This document shows, one piece after another, positions 45,467-54,394 of a stretch of 64,000 nucleotides of DNA (position 1 is its first letter; the number at the start of each line of letters is the position of its first letter). The translations under genes were made by a program, and so were the position numbers. The stretch spans positions 62,001-126,000 of the forward strand of contig CAVZOJ010000008.1 in assembly GCA_963776845.1 (NCBI GenBank), read 5' to 3'. The notes beneath the pieces are model-generated. The model worked only from the letters and a program-made list of their open reading frames with translations. It made no database searches and had not been told where the DNA came from. The DNA is from Roseitranquillus sp963776845. GTDB taxonomy: Bacteria > Pseudomonadota > Alphaproteobacteria > Rhodobacterales > Rhodobacteraceae.

Positions 45467-46342
45467 ATGACCAGCTTTCGACGAGACTTTCTGAAGATGG
45501 GCGCGACCGGCCTGGCGGCGGCCGGCCTGGCCGGCGGCGCGCAGGTCCTGACCGCGTCGCAGGCGGCGGCGCAGGCGGCGTCGGACAGCCTGCTGCGCAT
45601 GGTGCTGAACCGCGGCCACGTCATCGTCGGCACCGGCTCGACCAACGCGCCTTGGCACTTCGAGGACGAGTTGGGCGAGCTCGTCGGCATGGACGTCACC
45701 ATGGGGCGGATCCTCGCCAAGGGCCTCTTCGACGATGCCGAGGCGGTGGAGTTCGTGCTGCAGGACCCGGCGCAGCGGATCCCGAACGTCGCCACGGGCA
45801 AGGTCGACATCGTCATCCAGTTCATGACGATGAGCGGCCAGCGGGCGCAGCTGGTGAACTTCACGCGGCCCTATTACGTCGAGGGCGTGGCGCTGCTGAC
45901 GCGGCCCGACGCGGACGCCAAGACGTTCGCGGACCTCGAGGGGCTGGGGGCGGATGCGCGCGTCTCGATCCTGCAGAACATCGGGGCCGAGGACTCGGTG
46001 CACCAGGCGCTGCCCGATGCCACGGTCATGCAGCTCGACACGCAGGCGAACGTGCTGCAGGCGCTCGACTCGAGCCGGGTCAACGCTGCGGCGGTCGACT
46101 TGTCGACGGTGCGCTGGCTGGCTTCGCGCAATCCCGACCGGTACTTCGACGCGGGCAAGCAGTGGTTCTCGATGCTCTACGGCGCGGCGCTGCGGCAGGG
46201 CGACCTCGACTGGCTGCACTACGTCAACACGGTCTTCACCATCGCCATGTTCGGCCACGAGACCGAGCTCTACGACCAGGCCTTCTCCGAGTATTTCGGG
46301 CTGGAGCCGCCGAACCGCACCCCGGGCTTCCCGGCGATCTGA
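45467..46342 (+). CDS. Amino acid-type ABC substrate-binding protein
   Basis: 291-aa periplasmic binding protein of family 3 (polar amino acid). The N-terminus looks like a Tat signal (RRDFLKMGATGLAAAGLAGG). The mature part has NRGHVIVGTGSTNAPWHFED, ELVGMDVTMGRILAKGLFD and NVATGKVDIVIQFMTMSGQR, the standard ligand-binding landmarks. It is first in an operon with two permeases and an ATPase. Confidence 0.88.
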   Translation: MTSFRRDFLKMGATGLAAAGLAGGAQVLTASQAAAQAASDSLLRMVLNRGHVIVGTGSTNAPWHFEDELGELVGMDVTMGRILAKGLFDDAEAVEFVLQDPAQRIPNVATGKVDIVIQFMTMSGQRAQLVNFTRPYYVEGVALLTRPDADAKTFADLEGLGADARVSILQNIGAEDSVHQALPDATVMQLDTQANVLQALDSSRVNAAAVDLSTVRWLASRNPDRYFDAGKQWFSMLYGAALRQGDLDWLHYVNTVFTIAMFGHETELYDQAFSEYFGLEPPNRTPGFPAI

Positions 46343-46385
46343 GCAGGTTCGGGCGGGCGGAAGAGGCCGCCCGACGCAACCGACG

Positions 46386-47054
46386 ATGGGTTACGAGCTC
46401 AACTTCAACCTGATCTGGCGGAACTTCGACAAGCTCTGGAACGGTCTGATCCTGAGCCTGGAGCTGGCCGTCGTCTCGATCGCGATCGGCATCGTCATCG
46501 GGCTGGTGCTGGCGGTGGCCTACGTCTCGGCCGGGCGCTGGGGCCGCGCGGCGATCGCGGCCTATGTCGAGGTGATCCGCAACGTCCCGCTGATCCTGCT
46601 CGTCTACATCGTCTTCTACGGCGTGCCGCAGGCGGTCGATCTCAGCTACGGCGCGACGGCCTCGTTCGTCTTCACGCTGTCGGTCTATTCCGGCGCTTAC
46701 CTGGTCGAGGTCTTTCGCTCCGGCCTCGACGCGGTGCCGGAGGGGCAGATCGACGCCGGGCGCGCCATCGGGCTGACGCCGTGGCAGCGGCTGGTGCACG
46801 TACGGCTGCCGGCGATGGCGCGGATCTCGCTGCCGGCGCTGTCGAACACGTTCATCTCGCTCTTCAAGGACACGTCGGTCGCGTCGGTCATCGCGGTGCC
46901 CGAGCTGACCTACGGCGCGCAGTGGATCAACTTCAACACGTTCCGCATCGTCGAGGTCTACCTGGTGGTGACGGCGATGTACCTCGCCACCGGCTACCTG
47001 CTGCTCCTTGCGCTGCGCCTGGTGGAGCGGCGGTTCCGGGTGGCGCGCGAATGA
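46386..47054 (+). CDS. Amino acid-type ABC permease (HisM/GlnP-like)
   Basis: 222-aa inner-membrane permease with five or six hydrophobic helices. Start MGYELNFNLIWRNFDKLWNG. VEVIRNVPLILLVYIVFYGV is the conserved motif of His/Glu/Gln permeases, and RAIGLTPWQRLVHVRLPAMA is the EAA loop that contacts the ATPase. Its stop overlaps the next permease start as ATGA. Confidence 0.9.
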   Translation: MGYELNFNLIWRNFDKLWNGLILSLELAVVSIAIGIVIGLVLAVAYVSAGRWGRAAIAAYVEVIRNVPLILLVYIVFYGVPQAVDLSYGATASFVFTLSVYSGAYLVEVFRSGLDAVPEGQIDAGRAIGLTPWQRLVHVRLPAMARISLPALSNTFISLFKDTSVASVIAVPELTYGAQWINFNTFRIVEVYLVVTAMYLATGYLLLLALRLVERRFRVARE

Positions 47055-47701
47055 TAGACGCCATCGTCTACGCGATGCCCTTCCTGCTGGAGGGGCTCTG
47101 GACCACGGTCCTCGTCTCGATCCTGACGGTGGCGATATCGCTGCTGCTGGGGGTGATCCTCGGCTGCGGGCTGATCTACGGGCCGCTGCCGGTGCGGATC
47201 CTGGTGCGCGTGTTCTCGGACACCATCCGCGGGATCCCGATCCTGGTGCTCATCTTCTTCGTCTACTACGGCTTTCCCGCGTTCGGGCTGAACTTCGCCG
47301 CGTTCTGGGCCGCGGTCGTGGCGCTGACGCTCTTCAAGACGGCGCAGGTCATCGAGTACGTGCGTGGCGCGGTGTCCTCGATCCCGCGCGGGCAGACCGA
47401 GGCGGCAATGGCGATCGGCCTGACCTTTCGCGAGCGGCTGGGGTCGGTGATCTTTCCGCAGGCAATCCGGCGGTTCCTGCCGCCCTGGATCAACGGCGTC
47501 ACCGACGCGGTGAAGGGCAGCGCGCTGGTGTCGCTGCTGGGGGTCGAGGACCTGATGCACTCGATCAACCAGGTGATCGGGCGCACCTACGAGGCGATGC
47601 CGCTCTACATCCTCGGCGCCGCCATCTACTTCGCGATCAACTACGCGCTCTCGGCGCTGTCGCGGCGGCTCGAGGCGCGGTTCTCCTACGTGCAGGTGTA
47701 G
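47051..47701 (+). CDS. Amino acid-type ABC permease, second subunit
   Basis: 216-aa permease of the same family as the previous gene. DTIRGIPILVLIFFVYYGFP is the conserved motif and MAIGLTFRERLGSVIFPQAI the EAA loop. It starts within the stop codon of the upstream gene and forms the heterodimeric membrane part of the transporter. Confidence 0.9.
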   Translation: MIDAIVYAMPFLLEGLWTTVLVSILTVAISLLLGVILGCGLIYGPLPVRILVRVFSDTIRGIPILVLIFFVYYGFPAFGLNFAAFWAAVVALTLFKTAQVIEYVRGAVSSIPRGQTEAAMAIGLTFRERLGSVIFPQAIRRFLPPWINGVTDAVKGSALVSLLGVEDLMHSINQVIGRTYEAMPLYILGAAIYFAINYALSALSRRLEARFSYVQV

Positions 47702-47704
47702 CCG

Positions 47705-48484
47705 GTGAATGACGTCCCCCTTCTCTCGATCGCGGGCCTTCGCAAGTCCTTCGACGGCACCGACGTCCTGAAGTCCGTCGACCTGGAGGTCGACCGGGGC
47801 GAGGTCGTTACCGTCATCGGCCCCTCCGGCAGCGGCAAGACGACGTTGCTGCGCTGCGTCAACTTCCTCGAGACCTACGAGGGCGGCTCGATCCGCATCG
47901 ACGGCAACGAGGTCGGCTACACCGACACGAGGAGCCGCAGCCGACGGCGCGAACGCTCGCTGGCGCAGATGCGCGCCGAGACCGGGATGGTGTTCCAGTC
48001 CTTCAACCTCTTTCCGCACCTGAGCGCGGCCGAGAACGTCATGCTGGGCCTGCGCAAAGTGCGCGGCAAGTCGCGCGACGACGCGCGCGCCACGGCCGAG
48101 CGGTGGCTCGACCGCGTCGGTCTCGCCGAGAAGGCCGACAGCCTGCCGGCGCAGCTTTCAGGCGGACAACAGCAGCGCGTCGGCATCGCCCGCGCGGTGG
48201 CAATGGAGCCAAAGATCCTGCTGCTGGACGAGATCACGTCGGCGCTCGATCCCGAACTGGTGGGCGAGGTGCTGGAAGTCGTCCGCAGCCTTGCCTCGGA
48301 GGGCATGACGATGCTCATGGTGACGCACGAGATCGCGTTCGCACGCGACGCCTCGAACAGGATCGTCTTCATGTTGGACGGCCGCATCGCAGCCTCGGCC
48401 CCGCCCAAGGCGTTCCTGGCCAAGGCGGACGAGACGCCGCGCCTCGGCGCCTTTCTGGCCCGCTTTCGCAGCACGCATTTCTGA
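47705..48484 (+). CDS. Amino acid-type ABC ATPase (GlnQ/HisP-like)
   Basis: 259 aa, GTG start. Walker A GPSGSGKTTLLRCVNFLE, Q-loop MVFQSFNLFPHLSA, signature LSGGQQQRVGIARAVAMEP, Walker B LLLDEITSALDPE and VTHEIAFARDASNRIVFM (switch His) are all present. It energises the transporter formed by the two upstream permeases. The GTG follows the preceding stop by three bases. Confidence 0.92.
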   Translation: MNDVPLLSIAGLRKSFDGTDVLKSVDLEVDRGEVVTVIGPSGSGKTTLLRCVNFLETYEGGSIRIDGNEVGYTDTRSRSRRRERSLAQMRAETGMVFQSFNLFPHLSAAENVMLGLRKVRGKSRDDARATAERWLDRVGLAEKADSLPAQLSGGQQQRVGIARAVAMEPKILLLDEITSALDPELVGEVLEVVRSLASEGMTMLMVTHEIAFARDASNRIVFMLDGRIAASAPPKAFLAKADETPRLGAFLARFRSTHF

Positions 48485-48501
48485 CCTAGAGGACACCCCC
48501 C

Positions 48502-49703
48502 ATGGACGACCAGCCGCAGCGCCGCAACAGCGACATCCGCAGCCGCCTGGACCTGCGCCCCGTGATCAACGTCTCGGGGACGATGACGGCCCTCGGCGCA
48601 TCCATCATCGGGCCTGAGGCGATCGCCGCGATGGGCGAGATCGCGCCCGAGTGGATCGAGATGGACGACCTGCAGCGCCGCGCCTCGGCGACGATCGCGC
48701 GGCTCACCGGCGGCGAGGCGGGGTTCGTGACCGCCTGCTGCGCGGCGGGCATCACCCTGTCGGTGGCCGCCGCGATGACCGGGACGCGGCTGCTGGCGAT
48801 CGAGCGGCTGCCGGATGACACCACCGGCTCAAGGACGAGGTGATCCTGCAGGCGGGCCACTCCGTCAGCTACGGCGCGCCGGTCGACCAGTCGATCCGCC
48901 TGGCGGGCGGCAGGGTGGTCATGGCGGGGACGGTGAGCTCGGTCCGCGACTACCACGTGGCCGAGGCGATCACCGAGCGGACGGCCGCCGCGCTCTACGT
49001 CGTGTCGCACCACACGGTGCAGTACGGGATGGTGCCGCTCGAGCGGTTCTGCGAGCTGTGCCACGAGAAGGGGGTGCCGGTGATCGTCGACGCCGCCTCG
49101 GAATACGACCTGCGCGTGTTCCTCGAGAAGGGCGCGGACATCGTCTGCTATTCGGGGCACAAATTCCTCTCCGGTCCGACGAGCGGGATCGTTGCGGGGC
49201 GCAAGGACCTGGTGCGCGCGGCCTACCTGCAGAACCGCGGCATCGGGCGGGCGATGAAGGTCGGCAAGGAGACCATCGCCGGCGTCATGGCCGCGCTCGA
49301 CGCCTGGGAGACGCGGGACCACGCGGCGATCCGGGCGCGCGAGCAGGCGGCGCTGGAGCTCTGGATGGACGCCTTCGCAGGGGTGCCGGGCATCAGCCCG
49401 CGGATCGTGCCCGACCCGACGGGAAACCCCCTCGACCGGCTGGAGGTCTTCGTCTCGCCCGAGAGCGGCTTCACCGCGGCGGGCCTCACCAACCTGCTGG
49501 CGGCAGGCGATCCGCCGGTGATCGTTCGCGGCCACGAGGCGGAGCTCGGGCACTTCTACCTCGACCCCTGCAACCTGCATCCGGGAGAGGCCGAGACGGT
49601 CGCCACGGCCGTCCGCCTGCTGCTCGACGCCCCGAGCCGCCCTGCGGGAGCGATGGATCCGCCCGAGACGAGTTCCCGCTCCGCCCTGTCCTGGCCCGAC
49701 TGA
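48502..49703 (+). pseudogene. SelA-like PLP-dependent enzyme (EF_0838-type), one frameshift
   Basis: Fold-type I PLP enzyme related to selenocysteine synthase SelA. The first ~108 residues (LDLRPVINVSGTMTALGASI, then GGEAGFVTACCAAGITLSVA) end in a frameshift near 48828; the rest (KDEVILQAGHSVSYGAPVDQ onward) is open to 49703. DAASEYDLRVF precedes the probable PLP lysine in CYSGHKFLSGPTSGIVAGR. Family members include D-glucosaminate-6-phosphate ammonia-lyase and enzymes encoded beside EF_0837-type amidohydrolases. If the single missing base is a sequencing error the enzyme is whole (~400 aa). Confidence 0.75.
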
Positions 49704-50157
49704 AGCCGCGGCGGCTGACGCGAAGTCCGGGAGTCCGCCTTGCCAAGTCAGGCGGCGGCGGTCTCCGACGGTGATGGTCATGGTGATCCTCTCCATCTCG
49801 GTATGAACGGGAGCGCCGTGGCGCTTCTGTTTCGTTTCACGATCGTTCGCGGCCCTTCCGAAGGCGCGTGACAACGAACTCGGCTTCGATGAGATCGACG
49901 ACGTGGCGGACCTGGCGCTCGAGATCGCACAGCTGCCTCGCGCTCGGCCCTCATGTGCGGGGCAGGGCCGGCAGGAGGCGACGGCGCCCGCCTTGGAGCG
50001 TCGCGTGCGGAGAGCGGCCAAGACGCAGGCACCGGGGGCAGGCGGCGCCCATTCTTTGGGCACTCCCGGCCGGTCGCCGCGTTTCGCTCCTCGGCGCGTT
50101 GCCGCGGCGCGCCTCCACCGCCTCAATTTCCCCCGATCGGGCTGAGGTGGGGGACGT
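49704..50157. other. No gene seen before the polyamine-type operon
   Basis: About 450 bp. A short leftward frame near 49770-49800 (MERITMTITVGDR) is too short to assign. The region presumably holds the promoter of the operon that starts at 50158. No repeat matches to the rest of the window were seen. Confidence 0.4.
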
Positions 50158-51144
50158 ATGGCCGGGCCGGGCGAGGATCTCGAACTGGTATCGCTGACCA
50201 AGCGGTACGGCGGCACCGTAGCCGTCGACGCCATCAACCATCATTTCCGCCCCGGGAGCTACGCCTGCCTGCTCGGCCCGTCGGGCTGCGGCAAGTCCTC
50301 GACCCTGCGGATGATCGCCGGGCACGAGGCGGTGAGCGACGGCGCCATCCTGCTGGCCGGCCGCGACATCTCGCACCTGCCGCCGGCACGCCGCGGCACG
50401 GCGATGATGTTCCAGAACTACGCGCTGTTCCCGCATCTCTCGGTCGCGGACAACGTCGCGTTCAGTCTGAAAATGAAGGGCGTCGACGCGCGCGAGCGGC
50501 GCGCAAGAGCGTCCGAGATGCTCGATCTCGTCGACATGGCCGCCTTCGCCGAGCGGATGCCGGCGCAGCTCTCGGGCGGGCAGCAGCAACGGGTGGCGCT
50601 CGCCCGCGCGCTGATCACGCGGCCGCAGGTGCTCCTGCTCGACGAGCCGCTGTCGGCGCTCGATCCGTTTCTCAGGGTTCGGATGCGCGCCGAGCTGCGA
50701 AAGCTCCAGCAGGAGCTCGGCATCGCTTTTCTCCACGTCACTCACGGCCAGGATGAGGCGCTGGCGCTCGCCGACGAGATTGTGGTCATGAACAACGCGC
50801 GCATCGAGCAGGCGGGGCCGGCGCGCGACGTCTTCAATGCGCCGAGGACCGCCTTCGTGGCGCGCTTCATCGGCGGCCACAACGTCATCGCGCTGCCCGA
50901 GGGCCACTTCGCCATCCGCTCCGATAGGGTGACGGTCGGCCCGCCCGAGAGCGGCAGGATCGAGGGCGCGGTGACGGCGATCGAGTATCAGGGCACGCAC
51001 GTGGCGCTCTCCACCCGCATCACCGGGGACCAGGACCTCACCGCCTGGGTGCCCGAGGGCGCCTACTTCGCCGCGCCGCACCATCCGGGAGATCGGGTCG
51101 GCCTGAGCTGGGTGCCCGAGGAACTACACAAGCTGACAGCCTGA
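50158..51144 (+). CDS. Spermidine/putrescine-type ABC ATPase (PotA-like)
   Basis: 328 aa. Walker A GPSGCGKSSTLRMIAGHE, Q-loop MMFQNYALFPHLSVADNVAF, signature LSGGQQQRVALARALITRP and Walker B LLLDEPLSALDPFLR are intact, followed by a short C-terminal TOBE-like domain. PotA-type ATPases serve transporters for polyamines, iron, thiamin, opines and similar cations. First gene of an intact five-gene set (ATPase, binding protein, two permeases, racemase). Confidence 0.9.
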   Translation: MAGPGEDLELVSLTKRYGGTVAVDAINHHFRPGSYACLLGPSGCGKSSTLRMIAGHEAVSDGAILLAGRDISHLPPARRGTAMMFQNYALFPHLSVADNVAFSLKMKGVDARERRARASEMLDLVDMAAFAERMPAQLSGGQQQRVALARALITRPQVLLLDEPLSALDPFLRVRMRAELRKLQQELGIAFLHVTHGQDEALALADEIVVMNNARIEQAGPARDVFNAPRTAFVARFIGGHNVIALPEGHFAIRSDRVTVGPPESGRIEGAVTAIEYQGTHVALSTRITGDQDLTAWVPEGAYFAAPHHPGDRVGLSWVPEELHKLTA

Positions 51145-51159
51145 CAGGGGAGAAGAACA

Positions 51160-52428
51160 ATGAAGCCACGAGTGGGATGGAGCCGTCGCCGTCTGTTGCA
51201 GGGCGCCGCCGTGGGCGCCGCGGCGACGGCGCTCCCGGCGCCGATGATCTGGGCACAGGACATCAAGGACGTGACGTTGCGCCAATTCGGCACCGGCGTG
51301 TCGAACCTCAACGAGGTGGCGCAGAAGGTGAAGGAGGATCTGGGCTTCTCGCTGGCGATGACCGCGCTCGACACCGACAGCGTGACCCAGCGCGCGGCGA
51401 CCCAGCCGAACAGCTTCGACATCGCCGACATCGAGTATTTCGTCTGCAAGAAGGTCTGGCCGACCGGCAACCTGCAGGCGATGGATGTCTCCAAGATCAA
51501 GCGCTACGACCAGATCGTCGGTATCTTCAAGTCTGGCAGGCTGACCGAGGACAGCGAGATCGCCCAGGGCACCGCACCGCACACCGTGGGCTTCGTGCCG
51601 GAGCCAGGGGCGACCACTTTCGCCGACAGCCAGACGAACTGGATGACGCTGATCCCGACGATCTACAACGCCGACACGCTGGGCATCCGGCCGGACCTCA
51701 TCGACCAGCCGGTACGCAACTGGTCGCAGCTTCTCGACCCCGCCTTCCAGGGCAAGGCGTCGATCCTCGACATCAGCTCCATCGGCATCATGGACGCCGC
51801 GATGGTCTGCGAGTCGATGGGCGAGATCACCTACGGCGACAAGGGCAACATGACCCGCGACGAGATCGACCGCACCATGGCGATCTTCACGGAGGCCAAG
51901 AAGAACGGCCAGTTCCGCGCCTTCTGGAAGACCTTCGACGAGAGCGTGAACCTGATGGCCTCGGGCGAGGTGGTGATCCAGTCGATGTGGTCGCCGGCGA
52001 TCACGGCGGTGAAGTCCCGCGGCATCCCCTGCGTCTACCAGCCGCTTGAGGAGGGCTATCGCTCATGGGGCGGCGGCATCGGCCTCTCGGCCGCGCTCGA
52101 CGGGCTCGAGCTCGACGCGGCCTACGAGTACATCAACTGGTACCTCGACGGCTGGGTCGGCGGCTTCCTGATGCGCCAGGGCTACTACTCGGCAGTGCCC
52201 GAGACCTCCAAGGACTACATGAGCGCCAACGAGTGGGGCTACTGGTTCGACGGCGAGGAGGCGGTGGAGCCCATCACCAACCCGTTCGGCGACGTCATGG
52301 CGCAGCCGGGAGAGGTCCGAGACGGCGGCTCGTTCTACGAGCGCATGGGCCGGGTCGCCTGCTGGAACGCGGTGATGGACGAGAACCAGTACATGGTCCG
52401 CAAGTGGAACGAGTTCATCGCGGCGTGA
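51160..52428 (+). CDS. Spermidine/putrescine-type ABC substrate-binding protein
   Basis: 422 aa with a Tat signal peptide (SRRRLLQGAAVGAAATALPA). The mature protein belongs to the extracellular solute-binding family of PotD/PotF; recognisable parts are QRAATQPNSFDIADIEYFVC and NWMTLIPTIYNADTLGI. The large two-lobed fold and Tat export are usual for alphaproteobacterial members. The ligand cannot be read; the adjacent racemase hints at an amino acid derivative or opine-like compound. Confidence 0.88.
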   Translation: MKPRVGWSRRRLLQGAAVGAAATALPAPMIWAQDIKDVTLRQFGTGVSNLNEVAQKVKEDLGFSLAMTALDTDSVTQRAATQPNSFDIADIEYFVCKKVWPTGNLQAMDVSKIKRYDQIVGIFKSGRLTEDSEIAQGTAPHTVGFVPEPGATTFADSQTNWMTLIPTIYNADTLGIRPDLIDQPVRNWSQLLDPAFQGKASILDISSIGIMDAAMVCESMGEITYGDKGNMTRDEIDRTMAIFTEAKKNGQFRAFWKTFDESVNLMASGEVVIQSMWSPAITAVKSRGIPCVYQPLEEGYRSWGGGIGLSAALDGLELDAAYEYINWYLDGWVGGFLMRQGYYSAVPETSKDYMSANEWGYWFDGEEAVEPITNPFGDVMAQPGEVRDGGSFYERMGRVACWNAVMDENQYMVRKWNEFIAA

Positions 52429-52477
52429 CCGCTGCCGGCGCCCCGGCCATCCGGGGCGCCCCTTCGCCGGAGGCTGC

Positions 52478-53419
52478 GTGACCGACCAGGCCGTCATCGA
52501 GGACCAGAGCGCCGCGCCCAGCCCCGCCGGGACGTCCGCGGGCCAGGCGCGCTCGCGCCAGGCGGGCGGGATGTCCGACCAGCTGGCGGGCTGGCTGCTG
52601 GCGACGCCGCTGGCGCTGGTGCTGGCGTTCTTCCTGGTGCTGCCGATCGTGATGATCGTCATCGTCAGCTTCTGGCAGGCGACCGAGTTCTCGATCATCC
52701 CCGCCTTCTCGTGGGAGAACTACGACTTTCTGCTGACCTCGCCGGTGACGTGGACGGTCTTCATCAACACCTTCAAGTACGCGGTGATCACCTGGGTTTT
52801 CACGCTGCTGATCGGGTTCACGGCCGCCTACTTCCTGGCGTTCCATGTCCGCAGCCTGACCTGGCAGATCGCGCTGTTCCTGCTCTGCACGATCCCGTTC
52901 TGGACCTCGAACATCATCCGCATGATCTCGTGGATCCCGTTCCTCGGTCGCAACGGCATCGCCAACTCGGCGCTGATCTCTTGGGGCGTGATCGACGAGC
53001 CGCTGGACTGGCTGCTGTTCTCGGACTTCGCGGTGATCCTCGCCTTCGTGCACCTCTACACGCTCTTCATGGTCGTCCCGATCTTCAACACGATGATGCG
53101 CATCGACAAGTCGCTGATCGAGGCGGCGCGGGACGCCGGCGCCACCGGCCCGCAGATCCTGTGGAACGTCATCGTACCGCTGACCAAGCCCGGCATCATG
53201 ATCGGCACGATCTTCGTCGTCACGCTGGTCATGGGCGACTTCATCACGGTCCGGTTCATGTCGGGCTCGCAGTCGGCCAACGTCGGCCGCCTGATCTCCA
53301 ACGACATCGGCCTGCTGCAATACCCCTCGGCCGCCGCGACGGCGGTGATCCTGCTGATCACCGTGCTGCTGGTGATCGGCATCCTGCTGCGCTTCGTCGA
53401 CATCCGGAAGGAGCTCTGA
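52478..53419 (+). CDS. Polyamine-type ABC permease (PotB-like)
   Basis: 313 aa, GTG start. The first membrane helix is LLATPLALVLAFFLVLPIVM. The loop KSLIEAARDAGATGPQILWN is the EAA motif that docks on the ATPase. It is intact and followed by a 135-bp gap that contains a two-box repeat before the second permease gene. Confidence 0.9.
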   Translation: MTDQAVIEDQSAAPSPAGTSAGQARSRQAGGMSDQLAGWLLATPLALVLAFFLVLPIVMIVIVSFWQATEFSIIPAFSWENYDFLLTSPVTWTVFINTFKYAVITWVFTLLIGFTAAYFLAFHVRSLTWQIALFLLCTIPFWTSNIIRMISWIPFLGRNGIANSALISWGVIDEPLDWLLFSDFAVILAFVHLYTLFMVVPIFNTMMRIDKSLIEAARDAGATGPQILWNVIVPLTKPGIMIGTIFVVTLVMGDFITVRFMSGSQSANVGRLISNDIGLLQYPSAAATAVILLITVLLVIGILLRFVDIRKEL

Positions 53420-53444
53420 GATGGGCGCCGAGGCGGTCCTAAAC

Positions 53445-53520
53445 GGTTTCCAGGTGGTTAACGCGATGCAGAATATCTCTTCGCGTCAGGTAGATGCGGG
53501 ATCTGTCCAACGCGGACACC
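53445..53520 (-). repeat. Two-box interspersed repeat, copy 3
   Basis: On the minus strand: GGTGTCCGCGTTGGACAGAT, then after a 41-bp gap from GGACA, GTTAACCACCTGGAAACC. It shares TTGGACAGATCC and GTTAACCAC.TGGAAA with copy 2 (opposite strand), while the spacer is not conserved. It fills most of the gap between the two permease genes of the polyamine-type operon. Confidence 0.65.
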
Positions 53521-53554
53521 TGACCGCGGCGGCGCGATCCGGCGGGACGGCCTG

Positions 53555-54394
53555 ATGGAGCGCCGGCCGCCCAGCTTCTATTTCCTCGCCGCGTTCTTCG
53601 CGCTGTTCCTGCTCTTCCTCTACGGGCCGACGATCACCATCGCCATCCTGTCGTTCCAGGGGCCGGGCGGCGGGCTGACCTTCCCGATGCGCGGCGTGTC
53701 GCTGCACTGGTTCCGCGACCTTTTCGAACAGCAGGCCGTGGGCGACATCTGGGGTTCGTTCCGGCGCAGCCTTGCCCTGGGCCTTATGGTCATGGTCACC
53801 ACCATCGTCGTCTCGGTGATGGGCGGGCTTGCGTTCCGCAAGCGCTTTCCCGGGTCGGCGGTGCTGTTCTACCTGATCGTCACGTCGCTGGTGATCCCGT
53901 CGATCCTGGTCTCGCTGGGGGTCGGGCTGATCTTCAGCCAGGCGGGCCTGCGCGTGCACTGGGCGACGTCGGGCTTCGGCTCGCAGCTGACCTGGACGCT
54001 GCCGTTCGGGCTGCTGATCATGTTCGCGGTGTTCAACCGCTTCGACAAGTCGTACGAGGAAGCCGCCCGCGACCAGGGCGCGAGCGCGTGGCAGACGGTG
54101 CGCCACGTAGTCCTGCCGATCATCGCGCCGTCGCTGATCGGCGTCGCGCTCTTCGGCTTCACGCTCAGCTACGACGAGTTCGCAAGGACCCTGCTGACGG
54201 CGGGCAGCTACAACACCCTGCCGCTGGAGATCTTCGGGATGACGACCAACGTCACGACGCCGGTGATCTTTGCGCTGGGGACGCTCACCACGGTGTTCTC
54301 GTTCCTCGTCATCGGGGTCTTCCTGCTGGCGGTCGGTCTGGCGGCGCGGCGGCGGTCGCGCCGCGCCTCGGATGCCGGCAAGGGGATGGTGTGA
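53555..54394 (+). CDS. Polyamine-type ABC permease (PotC-like)
   Basis: 279 aa, start MERRPPSFYFLAAFFALFLL with a first membrane helix. The EAA loop is KSYEEAARDQGASAWQTVRH, and TLSYDEFARTLLTAGSYNTL is the conserved PotC-type C-terminal element (SFDEFVVT in relatives). It partners with the PotB-like protein. The last bases overlap the GTG start of the racemase gene. Confidence 0.9.
   Translation: MERRPPSFYFLAAFFALFLLFLYGPTITIAILSFQGPGGGLTFPMRGVSLHWFRDLFEQQAVGDIWGSFRRSLALGLMVMVTTIVVSVMGGLAFRKRFPGSAVLFYLIVTSLVIPSILVSLGVGLIFSQAGLRVHWATSGFGSQLTWTLPFGLLIMFAVFNRFDKSYEEAARDQGASAWQTVRHVVLPIIAPSLIGVALFGFTLSYDEFARTLLTAGSYNTLPLEIFGMTTNVTTPVIFALGTLTTVFSFLVIGVFLLAVGLAARRRSRRASDAGKGMV

Noticed and set aside
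49770..49800. Start of a peroxiredoxin-like gene on the minus strand (MTITVGDR)
   Set aside because: The similarity covers only a few residues and the following sequence does not fit any peroxiredoxin.
48486..50237. 583-residue minus-strand frame over the SelA-like gene
   Set aside because: Shadow frame with low-complexity composition; the plus strand has conserved PLP-enzyme motifs.
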